This document shows, piece by piece, positions 56,678-64,000 of a stretch of 64,000 bases of DNA. A model generated the notes under the pieces. It was not told the DNA's origin. It saw only the letters and a program-made list of their open reading frames with translations, and searched no databases. Source of the stretch: Deltaproteobacteria bacterium (GTDB lineage Bacteria; Myxococcota_A; Polyangia; Polyangiales; Ga0077539); contig JADJAE010000160.1 in NCBI GenBank assembly GCA_016704445.1, positions 1-64,000 of the forward strand, written 5' to 3'. The translations under genes and the position numbers were made by a program. Every line of letters starts with the position of its first letter. The stretch's first letter is position 1.

Positions 56678-57826
56678 TCACTCCGGGCGCCGGATCACCA
56701 GCGCTGACGCGTTGCCGTAGAAACCCACGGACGTCACCACCGCGCAGGCACCCGCGCGCTCGTCCGCCAACCAATCGATCGCCGCCGCGACCCCGAAGGC
56801 ACCGCCGGCGCCAAGCGTCTCGCCGCACCACGCCTTCGGCGCCCGCACGCCGACGCCCCCGAGCGACTCGGCGAGCGCCGCCCGCTCCGGCCCGTCGGTG
56901 ACCGCGAGGCCCGAGAGCCCGCTCACCACCATGGCCACCGCCGAGCGGTCGAGGCCCTCGAGGGCGCTTCGCACCGCGCGGCTGAGGGCCGCGGCGCTCA
57001 CGTGCACCATGGGCTTGTCGGCCTCCGCGGGCTCGAAGGCCGCCCCGTACCCGACCACCTCGGCGTAGACCTTCGCGCCGCGACCCTTGGCCGCCGCGAG
57101 GTCTTCGACCACCGAGAGGCAGGCCCCCTCGCCGAGCCGGAGCCCGCGCGAGACGGGGCCGCCGGGAGCCCAGCCCTCGGGCTGCTCGTCGAGCGCGCCC
57201 AGCCGACGGAAGGCCTGCCACAGCCCCTCGGACATCGCCTCGGCGCCGCCCGTGAGCACGGCCTTCGCGCGACCCGCGCCGATCCAGAGCGAGGCGGCGT
57301 CGAAGGCGTCGAGGGCGCCGGTCGGGCCGTTGGTCACCGTGGCGTTGAGGGCACGCAGCTCCTCCCAGATGCTCACGTACCCGATGGAGGCGTTGATCAC
57401 CGTGTTGGGGAAGCGCGCGGGGTTGAGGTACCGCGGGTCCTCCAGCCGTGCCACCGAGTCCAGCTCGTGGATCGCCTCCAGGCTCCCGTAGGCTGTCGAC
57501 GCGCACACGCCCACCTCCGTCGGGCCGAGCGCCGTGAAGGCGCCGTCGCGCTTCACGCCGGCGTGCTCCAGGCCCAGCCGCGCGGCCACGAGCAGCAGCC
57601 GGGTGAGGCGGTCGTTGTTGCGCAGGCCCTTGTCGCCGACGATGGGCTTGGGGTCGAAGTTGTTGATCTCCGCGACGCGCAACCCGGGGTGCGGGGCCGC
57701 CGTGAAGCTGGTGGGCGTGGTCGTGAAGGCGCCCCCGGGCGGGGCCGAGAGCCCCTCGCGGAAGGCCTCCCAGCCGATGCCCAGCGGCGAGCACACCCCG
57801 AGGCCGGTGATGGCGAGCGGCCTCAC
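56678..57826 (-). CDS. Catalytically dead ketosynthase, chain-length-factor-like
   Basis: 382 residues from GTG 57826. It has the overall ketosynthase fold (PLAITGLGVCSPLGIGWEAF, TEVGVCASTAYGS), but the active-site Cys is replaced (VTNGPTGALDAF, Gly at about 167). Both His motifs are altered (VVSGLSGLAVTD instead of NAHGTGT; GETLGAGGAFG instead of GHxxGAAG). Such proteins pair with an active KS as a chain-length factor or as the degenerate KS in aryl-polyene systems. It overlaps the active KS gene by four bases (GTGA), as known pairs often do. Confidence 0.85.
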   Translation of the reverse strand: MRPLAITGLGVCSPLGIGWEAFREGLSAPPGGAFTTTPTSFTAAPHPGLRVAEINNFDPKPIVGDKGLRNNDRLTRLLLVAARLGLEHAGVKRDGAFTALGPTEVGVCASTAYGSLEAIHELDSVARLEDPRYLNPARFPNTVINASIGYVSIWEELRALNATVTNGPTGALDAFDAASLWIGAGRAKAVLTGGAEAMSEGLWQAFRRLGALDEQPEGWAPGGPVSRGLRLGEGACLSVVEDLAAAKGRGAKVYAEVVGYGAAFEPAEADKPMVHVSAAALSRAVRSALEGLDRSAVAMVVSGLSGLAVTDGPERAALAESLGGVGVRAPKAWCGETLGAGGAFGVAAAIDWLADERAGACAVVTSVGFYGNASALVIRRPE

Positions 57827-59070
57827 GAGAGGTCTCCGCGCGCTTCGGGGGAGGGGAGCCGGTCGGGCTTCGCGAAGAGCACCACCGCGTCGTAGCCGCC
57901 GAAGGCCAGCGAGTGGTTGACCACCACGTCGGAGCGTCCGCGCCCCGCGGTGTTGGCGACCACCGCCACGTCGCACTCCGGGTCGACGGTCGAGTAGCCC
58001 AGGGTGGGCGGGTAGATTCCGCTGTTGATGGTCTCCACGCAGCTCACTGCCTCGATGGCGCTCGCGGCCCCCATGCAGTGGCCGATGATGCTCTTGATGG
58101 AGGAGATGGGCACCCGCCGATCGCCGAACACCGCGCGCACGGCGGTGGACTCCACCGCGTCGTTGGCCTTGGTCCCGGTGCCGTGGGCGTTGATGAAGTC
58201 CACCTCGTCCGCCGTGAGCCCCGAGCGCCGGATGGCCTCGCGAAGCGCGTGGATGACCCCCGCCCCGGAGGGCTCCGGCCGCGTGATGTGGAAGCCGTCG
58301 CAGGCCAGGCCGTAGCCGCCGACCTCGGCCAGCGCCGTCGCCCCCCGTCGCACCGCGTGCTCCTCGGACTCCAGCACCATCACCCCGGCGCCCTCGCCGA
58401 CGATGAGTCCCTGCCGGTCGAGGTCGAAGGGCTGGCAGCGCTCCGGGGCCACCGCGCCGAGGCGCACGAAGCCCGCGAACTGAAGCTCCTGCAACATCTC
58501 CGCGGCGCCGGTGATCACCACGTCGGCGCGGCCCGCGCGGATGAGGTCGGCCGCGTAGCCGATGGCGTAGTTTCCCGCGGCGCAGGCGGCCGGGAGGGTG
58601 AGCACCGTGCCCCGACAGCCGAGGCCCTGGGCGGTCTCCATCGAGACCAGGTAGGGCGCGGCCTTCGGCAGCACCCGGGGCGACATGGCGTCGGGGCCCT
58701 CGAGGATCCACCGGGCGTCGAGCATCCCGCAGATGTCCGCCTCGCCCATGGTGGTGCCCAGGACGACGCTCGCTCGCTCGCTTCGCAGCGCGGAGTCCGA
58801 GAGCCCCGCGTCGCGCACCGCCATGCGGGCGGCGGCGAGGGCGAAGGCGGCGCAGCGCCCGGCGCGCCGGGTCTCGACCGCCGTGAGGTGGTCGCTGACG
58901 ACGAAGCCCTGCACCTCGGCGGCGAGGGTGCGCCCGAGGCGGGTGGCGTCGAAGGAGCTGATCGTCGAGGTCCCGCTCCGGCCCTCCACCAGGGACTGCC
59001 AGAAGGCGCCGCGGCCGAGCCCGATGGAGCTCACGACGCCCATCCCTGTGACGAGGACTCGAGGTGTCAT
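57823..59070 (-). CDS. Beta-ketoacyl-ACP synthase (KS, FabF-like)
   Basis: 415 residues with a full catalytic set: Cys163 in LPAACAAGNYA, His296 in NAHGTGT and His331 in SIIGHCMGAAS. It elongates acyl chains bound to acyl carrier protein by decarboxylative condensation with malonyl-ACP. It is adjacent to the dead KS and the alpha-oxoamine synthase on one strand and faces two ACP genes on the other. This argues for a dedicated acyl-chain pathway rather than housekeeping fatty-acid synthesis. Confidence 0.93.
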   Translation of the reverse strand: MTPRVLVTGMGVVSSIGLGRGAFWQSLVEGRSGTSTISSFDATRLGRTLAAEVQGFVVSDHLTAVETRRAGRCAAFALAAARMAVRDAGLSDSALRSERASVVLGTTMGEADICGMLDARWILEGPDAMSPRVLPKAAPYLVSMETAQGLGCRGTVLTLPAACAAGNYAIGYAADLIRAGRADVVITGAAEMLQELQFAGFVRLGAVAPERCQPFDLDRQGLIVGEGAGVMVLESEEHAVRRGATALAEVGGYGLACDGFHITRPEPSGAGVIHALREAIRRSGLTADEVDFINAHGTGTKANDAVESTAVRAVFGDRRVPISSIKSIIGHCMGAASAIEAVSCVETINSGIYPPTLGYSTVDPECDVAVVANTAGRGRSDVVVNHSLAFGGYDAVVLFAKPDRLPSPEARGDLS

Positions 59071-59160
59071 CGGCGCGCGCTATACCCGATGGCAGACCGA
59101 GCCAGCAAGCCGTACCGCGGCGCGAATCGCCCTGCTCACCGCCACGTCGGCTACGCACTG

Positions 59161-59230
59161 CAAGCGCTCAGAAACGCTTGTTCTCAAGAGGATTGCGCGC
59201 CTTGACAGGGGTCACGTTCGCTGCGATGTA
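59161..59230 (+). promoter_or_regulatory. Candidate promoter with upstream inverted repeat for the ACP genes
   Basis: In the 243-bp divergent gap, TTGACA (59202-59207) matches the -35 consensus, with a 17-base spacer to GATGTA (59225-59230), a weak -10. Upstream, CAAGCG-N8-CGCTTG (59161-59180) is an inverted repeat that could be a regulator site for both divergent operons. Only the -35 element is strong. Confidence 0.45.
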
Positions 59231-59313
59231 CGCCGCGCGTTATGGGGTCGCAGGGACCTCATGATCGATCGCACGGCCTTCACCGAACCAACTGCACGGA
59301 GCGCGGCACCGCC

Positions 59314-59565
59314 ATGATCGCACGAGACGAACTGCTCAACACCTTCCGCCGGATCGCGAGCGAGGTCGCGGAGAAGGAGATCCCGCTGCCCACCGAGACG
59401 ACGCCCATCAGCGACCTCGGCATCGACTCCCTCGGCATGCTCGAGATCGTCGGGAGCATGGAGCGCGAGTTCCAGATCCAGATCCCCGACGACCAGCTCG
59501 TGGGCATCTCGACGGTCGCGCAGCTCGTCGACCTCGTGCAGAAGCGCACCGACAAGGTCGCCTGA
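59314..59565 (+). CDS. Acyl carrier protein 1
   Basis: 83 residues from ATG 59314. Phosphopantetheine attachment Ser39 lies in LGIDSLGML; acidic helix 2 (EIVGSMEREFQIQIPDDQL) is typical of ACPs. It is the carrier for the divergent KS/dead-KS/alpha-oxoamine synthase operon. The second ACP starts 6 bases after its stop. Confidence 0.93.
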   Translation: MIARDELLNTFRRIASEVAEKEIPLPTETTPISDLGIDSLGMLEIVGSMEREFQIQIPDDQLVGISTVAQLVDLVQKRTDKVA

Positions 59566-59570
59566 CCGCC

Positions 59571-59825
59571 ATGTCCAGCAACGCCACGTTGAAGGAAGAC
59601 CTCCGCGCGCTCATCGCGGAGATCATCGAGAAGGACGCGAGCGAGGTCGGCGACGACGTGCTGCTGCGCGACCTCGGCGTCGACTCGATGCAGGCCATCG
59701 AGATCATCTCGGACATCGAGCGCCGCTATCAGCTCAAGATCGCCGAGAGCGAGTTCAAGAACATCACCACGCTCTCCAGCGTGCACCGCTTCGTCGAAGA
59801 GAAGCTCGCCGCTCGCGCGAGCTGA
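59571..59825 (+). CDS. Acyl carrier protein 2
   Basis: 84 residues. Phosphopantetheine Ser39 in LGVDSMQAIE, with helix 3 LKIAESEFKNITTLSSVHRF. Sequence differs clearly from ACP 1 (a DSM rather than DSL motif), suggesting each ACP serves a different enzyme, for example extension and transfer to the alpha-oxoamine synthase. Two adjacent ACPs also occur in aryl-polyene-type systems. Confidence 0.93.
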   Translation: MSSNATLKEDLRALIAEIIEKDASEVGDDVLLRDLGVDSMQAIEIISDIERRYQLKIAESEFKNITTLSSVHRFVEEKLAARAS

Positions 59826-59872
59826 GCCTTCCCCCTCCCGCTCTCCCTCCCTCTCGGATTCCCCTACAAAAC

Positions 59873-59960
59873 TGGTGTCGGCGGCGGGAGTTGAACCCGC
59901 ACGAGGCTTTCGCCCCCGGAGGTTTTAAGCCACCTGCGTATGCCATTCCGCCACGCCGAC
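59873..59960 (-). tRNA. tRNA-Leu (anticodon UAA), CCA encoded
   Basis: Acceptor stem GTCGGCG/CGCCGAC, D-arm GCGGAATGGCATACGC, anticodon loop CTTAAAA (anticodon TAA), a long variable arm with GGC-GAAA-GCC, T-arm GCGGG-TTCAACT-CCCGC, and an encoded CCA end. The long variable arm marks a class II Leu tRNA. The anticodon stem GGTGG/CCTCC has one T-T mismatch, which is unusual or a base error. Confidence 0.93.
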
Positions 59961-60069
59961 AGTCGCCGCGCATTGTGCACGACGACGACGGGCGCGGGCG
60001 AACTGAATCGCGCCGCGCCCGCACATCGCCCGGCGACCTTACGGGCGCCGGTTCAACGGAGCGTATGAC

Positions 60070-63000
60070 TCAGGGGAGCGGGAACACCCGCACGCCCCAG
60101 CGCCGGGTCGAGGCCTCGGAGAGGTCGCGCCAGTAGGTTCCGACGCGGCCGCCGGAGACCGTGGCCCAGTAGCCGGTGTGGTTCATCGAGTCGAGGACGC
60201 TGCGCGTCCAGGTCGCCGACATACCCGACCCGGTAAGCGCCGCGAGGCGGAGCGTGCCGACGGTGGTGTCCTGGTACACGACCCGAGGACCGGCGGCGCC
60301 GAGGCTCACCGCGGCGCCGTCGCCGATGATGTGCCGCCCGTCGTCGAAGGTCGACATCGCCGCGACGCCGGAGCCGTCGTCGATGGTGGCGGGCTCGCCC
60401 ATCGGGCGGCCGTTGACCACGCGGAGGTACATCAGCCGCTCCTCCCAGCCGTCGACATACGCGACGTGGACGGTGCCGTTGGACTCCATCGCCGCCGAGG
60501 CGGAGAGGCCGCGGTCGCCGCCGTCGCGCATCATGGCGCCCTCGCCGTCGAGGATCACCGGGGCCGCGAAGCGACCCGAGGCGTCGCCCTGGGCGAAGAG
60601 CAGGTTGCCGCGGTCGCGGTGGTAGAAGACCAGCGCCGGGCGGCCCATGCCGTCGACCAGGAGGTTGATGAAGAGCGCCCCGGGGGGGAGGTCTTCCACC
60701 CAGTTGCGGTCGTAGACGTCCTGGCAGGTGGTGCCGACGCAGGCCTGGCCCGAGCCGCAGGTCGCCATGCAGGTGCCCGCCGGAGCGCAGCGCCCGGTGC
60801 TCTGGACGCACGAGCGCCCGGTGGGGCAGTCCGCGGCGCGGCACGCGCTCGCGACGGTGACGGCGTCCGCGATGGTCCAGTCGCTGGCCCGCGCGGGGCT
60901 GGCGCTGTTGCCGCGGGCCACGCGGACCACCGCGGTCACCGCGCCGTCGGCCGCGACGTTTACCGCGCGGTAGGCGATGAGCGGCGTGCCGTCGGCGAGC
61001 AGCGCCAGCGCGGCGTAGCGGCCGTTGGAGCCGTTGGTGTCGACGTCGTGCGCGGCCCACGCGGTGCCGTTGAACGCGGCGAACTTCAGCCGGTCGTGCG
61101 TGGTGTCCCAGTACGCGACCCGGGCCTGGCCCGCCGCGTTGACGGCGATGCTGTTGAAGCGGCCCACGTCGTCGCCGGGGGTGCTCACGCCGCTGCGCCA
61201 GCCCATCGGGTCGCCGGTGACCATGCCGTCCGTCGGAACGCCGTCGACGTGGCTCCAGGCGACCGAGCTGGTCTCCTGGTTCCAGCGCCCCACGACGAGG
61301 TCGCCGTAGCGGGAGCCGTCGTTGGGCTCGCCGGGCGAGTAGGCCGACATCCAGAGCGCTCCGTCGGCGGCGGCCGCCATGTGGAGGTGCGAGCCGACCG
61401 CGCCGGTCGGCAGCGGCGGGAGGCGCTCGCAGCGGCAGGCCGCGTTGTCGTACGCGCAGGTCGCCGCGTTGAAGGTGGGGCTGCCCATCGGGCCGAAGCC
61501 CGGCATGCAGTCCGGGCAGGCGGGCGGGGTCGTGCACATGCCCGACGAGGCGCAGAGGTTCTGCCCCGACTCGCACATGACGGTCTGGCCCATGTCCGCG
61601 GGCACGCCGCTGTCGCCGTTGCCGCCGTCCTGGACGACGCCGGTGGCCTCCTCGGCGCAGCCCGAAGCGACGACGCCGGTGGCGGCCACCATGAGGGCCG
61701 TCGCGACCTTCGCGCTGGCCCTGCGACGGCGGCGCGCCGCGATCACGACGCCCGCGGCGAAGAGCCCGAGCAGGCCCGCCGAGCCCTTGCCGCCGGAGCT
61801 GGAGGAGCTCCCGACGCGGCAGCCGCAGCCGCCGCTGGAGGCGTCGGTGCTGGCGCCGCCGCGGATCAGCGACTGACGGTTGATGATCCGCTCGGTGACG
61901 TTGCCCGCGGCGTCGCGGACGCGAACCACGATGCGCACCGCCCCGTCGGGGACGTCGACGCGGGACGAGGCGCCCCACTCGGTGGCGGGCGCGCCGTCGA
62001 ACTGGAACGAGTACTCGAGCGCGTCGGACTGGTTGTCCGTCGCCTCGGCGACGAGGACGTCGTTGTCGAAGCGCGTCGTCAGCTCCGGGGCGACCGGGTC
62101 GACGATGAAGGTGAACTGCGCGGGCTCCGCGTCGGCGCTCTCGGGCTCGCCGGCGATGCGGGCGCGCACCTCGATGGTGTGGAGGCCGGGGCTCGCGAGC
62201 GCGAAGTCCTGCACCTCGTAGCGGGTCTCGGTGGAGAAGCTCGACCAGGTCTGGCGGTCGAGGCGCCAGCTGTACTCGGCGGCGTGGCCGAAGTCGTTCG
62301 GGGTCGAGACGTGGAAGCTCACGCGGGGGAGGTTCTCCCGGCGGAAGCCGTCGACGGTGAAGAAGCTCGGGTCGACGCGCACGCCGTCGAGGGCGGCGGC
62401 GGTGTCGAGGGCGACCGTGGCGGTGCGCGCCCCGGCGGGCATGAAGGTGATGCCCGCGAAGAGGCCGAGGAAGCGGTTGGCGCCCTCGGTGACGCCCTGC
62501 ACGCCGCTGGGCGGGATGGTGATCTGGACGCGGCCGAGGGACATGCCGCCGCTGCCGGGGATGTCGAAGCCGGGGATGCTGATCGGCGAGAGGCCGCCGC
62601 CGAGCATGCCGAGCGCCGGCGCCAGGATCGCCTGGAGCGAGGTGCCGATGAGGGCGGGGTTGCCCGAGAGCAGGGAGTTGTTGGAGACCGTGATGTTCTC
62701 GGTGCGGAGCATGCCGAGGCGCGGGCGAAGGCCGCCGGCGTCGCTCTCCAGGTTGACCCCGACGACCGCGTCGGTGGTGAGGGTCATGAAGCGGACGTAG
62801 CGCTCCTCGCTCCAGGCGTAGAAGTCGAGCGCGAGCCGGGGCAGGCGGATGTTGAGCAGCGGGTCGGTGTCGACGTTGGTGCCGCGACCGATGCGCACCA
62901 CCGGCGGCTGCTGCGGGCGCAGGAGGATGGCGACCGGCCCGGTGGTCTGCGGGAAGAGGAGCTGGCGCATGGAGCTGAGCGCCGGGAGGATGCTGAAGGT

Positions 63001-64000
63001 GCCGGCGGAGATCTGCTGGCTGAGGTTGGTCCCGACGCCGAGGCAGAGCGTGCCCGCGTCCCAGAGCTGGTAGGCGGAGTAGTTGAGGTACTCCTCCGCG
63101 ATGCCGATGCCGAGGTCGGCCGGCGTCGAGGTGCCGGGCACCACGTTGGCGCGCAGGGCCATGTACTCGGGGATCGTCGGGATCGCCGGCGGGGCGATGC
63201 GCGGCACGCACGCGTTGTGCGCCATGGACTGCATCGCGCCGAACATGTTGATGCTCATGCCGCCGTTGATGACCTGCCCGTCGCGCATCGGGTCACCGGC
63301 CGCGAGCGTGTACCGGACGTTGGCGCGGACGCCGGGCGAGAGCGACGCGAAGAGCGCGCCGAAGTTGCCCGCGCCGTCGGTGCCGAGGAGCGTCGGGACG
63401 TTGCTGTTGTCGGGGTAGACGCAGGTGCCGCTGCGGTTGGTGGTGCCCGTGGGGCACCCCGGCGGGTTGGGCATTGCGCGCTGCGCCAGCGCGTTGGAGA
63501 TCGGACCGAGCGCGCCGCTGATCTGTCCCCGCACGAGGTTGACGATGGTGCCGCGGAGGAGGTTCACGATGCCGCAGACCCAGCTCCCGGTGCAGCTGAT
63601 GTCGGCGTCCTCGATGCCCTCGCCGGGAGTCTCCTGCACGACGTCACCAGAGCCGGTGGGGGAGACCAGGTCGGCGCGGTGGTAGTTCATCCGCGGCGCG
63701 TGGGTGTCGCGGCGGATGGTCGTCCTGGCCCAGAGGCCGATGTACGGATGGCTCCCTCGCGCGGTGTTGATGTTGAGCGTGGGCGACGCGATGGTGCCGC
63801 AGAAGGTGCCGCCGCAGGTGTCGCTGCACGAGCCGAGGCACGCACGCACCGGGATGTCGCCGCTGATGACAATGCGGGTGCGGAGGTTGATCGCGTTGGG
63901 GTCGGCGAAGCTGAGGTCGAGCGCGCCGGTGGTGGGGAGCGAGAGCGCGATGTTGCAGCGCCCCGACGGGCAGACGATGGCACGGCCGACGCTGAGGTTC
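60070..64000 (-). CDS. Very large exported protein, MYXO-CTERM-like tail followed by a lipoprotein-like half (5' end outside window)
   Basis: One frame runs over 1300 residues and stays open to the window edge. The first half has Cys-rich beta-structured domains (VAPELTTRFDNDVLVAEATD) and ends in GGCGCRVGSSSSS, a hydrophobic segment GLLGLFAAGVVIAA and RRRRRAS, a MYXO-CTERM-type tail at about 61735-61840. Directly after, in frame, come KVATALMVAATGVVASGC (lipobox Cys codon 61657-61659), a Cys-rich region and a beta-propeller-like half ending RRWGVRVFPLP. A GTG at 61746 could start a separate lipoprotein, so this may be two genes read as one. Confidence 0.8.
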   Translation of the reverse strand, partial: NLSVGRAIVCPSGRCNIALSLPTTGALDLSFADPNAINLRTRIVISGDIPVRACLGSCSDTCGGTFCGTIASPTLNINTARGSHPYIGLWARTTIRRDTHAPRMNYHRADLVSPTGSGDVVQETPGEGIEDADISCTGSWVCGIVNLLRGTIVNLVRGQISGALGPISNALAQRAMPNPPGCPTGTTNRSGTCVYPDNSNVPTLLGTDGAGNFGALFASLSPGVRANVRYTLAAGDPMRDGQVINGGMSINMFGAMQSMAHNACVPRIAPPAIPTIPEYMALRANVVPGTSTPADLGIGIAEEYLNYSAYQLWDAGTLCLGVGTNLSQQISAGTFSILPALSSMRQLLFPQTTGPVAILLRPQQPPVVRIGRGTNVDTDPLLNIRLPRLALDFYAWSEERYVRFMTLTTDAVVGVNLESDAGGLRPRLGMLRTENITVSNNSLLSGNPALIGTSLQAILAPALGMLGGGLSPISIPGFDIPGSGGMSLGRVQITIPPSGVQGVTEGANRFLGLFAGITFMPAGARTATVALDTAAALDGVRVDPSFFTVDGFRRENLPRVSFHVSTPNDFGHAAEYSWRLDRQTWSSFSTETRYEVQDFALASPGLHTIEVRARIAGEPESADAEPAQFTFIVDPVAPELTTRFDNDVLVAEATDNQSDALEYSFQFDGAPATEWGASSRVDVPDGAVRIVVRVRDAAGNVTERIINRQSLIRGGASTDASSGGCGCRVGSSSSSGGKGSAGLLGLFAAGVVIAARRRRRASAKVATALMVAATGVVASGCAEEATGVVQDGGNGDSGVPADMGQTVMCESGQNLCASSGMCTTPPACPDCMPGFGPMGSPTFNAATCAYDNAACRCERLPPLPTGAVGSHLHMAAAADGALWMSAYSPGEPNDGSRYGDLVVGRWNQETSSVAWSHVDGVPTDGMVTGDPMGWRSGVSTPGDDVGRFNSIAVNAAGQARVAYWDTTHDRLKFAAFNGTAWAAHDVDTNGSNGRYAALALLADGTPLIAYRAVNVAADGAVTAVVRVARGNSASPARASDWTIADAVTVASACRAADCPTGRSCVQSTGRCAPAGTCMATCGSGQACVGTTCQDVYDRNWVEDLPPGALFINLLVDGMGRPALVFYHRDRGNLLFAQGDASGRFAAPVILDGEGAMMRDGGDRGLSASAAMESNGTVHVAYVDGWEERLMYLRVVNGRPMGEPATIDDGSGVAAMSTFDDGRHIIGDGAAVSLGAAGPRVVYQDTTVGTLRLAALTGSGMSATWTRSVLDSMNHTGYWATVSGGRVGTYWRDLSEASTRRWGVRVFPLP

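Overview
This window comes from a high-GC (roughly 70 percent or more by eye) Gram-negative bacterium that looks like a myxobacterium (phylum Myxococcota, probably Polyangia). The evidence is a full type II secretion (T2SS) cluster ending in gspN, many Asp/Pro-rich lipoproteins, two MYXO-CTERM-like sorting tails, FG-GAP and Cys-repeat surface proteins, TonB-dependent uptake, and Tol-Pal genes.

Layout. 1-1805: a lower-GC two-gene unit, an ABC-type ATPase overlapping a TOPRIM/DUF4276-like protein that runs off the left edge; it resembles split OLD/AbiL/PARIS defence pairs. 2352-4520: a secreted lipoprotein alpha-amylase. 4493-6682: a disturbed intergenic region with 66-bp imperfect direct repeats, a palindrome-bearing repeat array, and a complete 1501-bp IS4-type element with 39-bp inverted repeats and an 11-bp target duplication. 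6651-18538: envelope and exported proteins (Sel1 lipoprotein, MntP, TonB receptor, cytochrome c, sulfatase-modifying-factor-like lipoprotein, FG-GAP lipoprotein) plus trpS. 18549-25022: rsmI, rpoH, a CHRD lipoprotein, an MFS transporter and a SpoU-type RNA methyltransferase. 25019-39527: T2SS genes on the minus strand in the order gspC-D-E-F-(gspG-like)-G-H-I-J-K-L-M-N. 39684-50189: exported proteins, a FAM20C-like secreted kinase, ccmB, a TPR protein, a HAD phosphatase, ferredoxin, udk, tolB and a TolA/TonB protein. 50454-52159: a sigma factor inserted between tolA/tolB and tolR/tolQ. 52350-55346: an inactive-looking rhomboid and a degenerate NtrC-like membrane protein. 55446-59825: a fatty-acyl cluster (ketosynthase, catalytically dead ketosynthase partner, alpha-oxoamine synthase and two acyl carrier proteins). 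59873-59960: tRNA-Leu(UAA). 60070-64000: a very large exported protein, cut by the right edge.

How it works together. Much of the window concerns the cell envelope: T2SS exports proteins across the outer membrane, Tol and TonB genes energise it, and many products are lipoproteins or secreted. The best candidates for undescribed biology are the KS/dead-KS/alpha-oxoamine synthase/2xACP cluster (probably an amino-ketone or sphingoid-like lipid), the FAM20C-like exported kinase, and the ATPase-TOPRIM pair.

Caution on quality. At least 12 otherwise well-conserved genes are broken, nearly all by single-base shifts and mostly next to G or C runs. Because tolQ and many gsp genes are among them, uncorrected sequencing errors are more likely than true gene decay. 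These genes are annotated as one locus each with the breakpoints stated.
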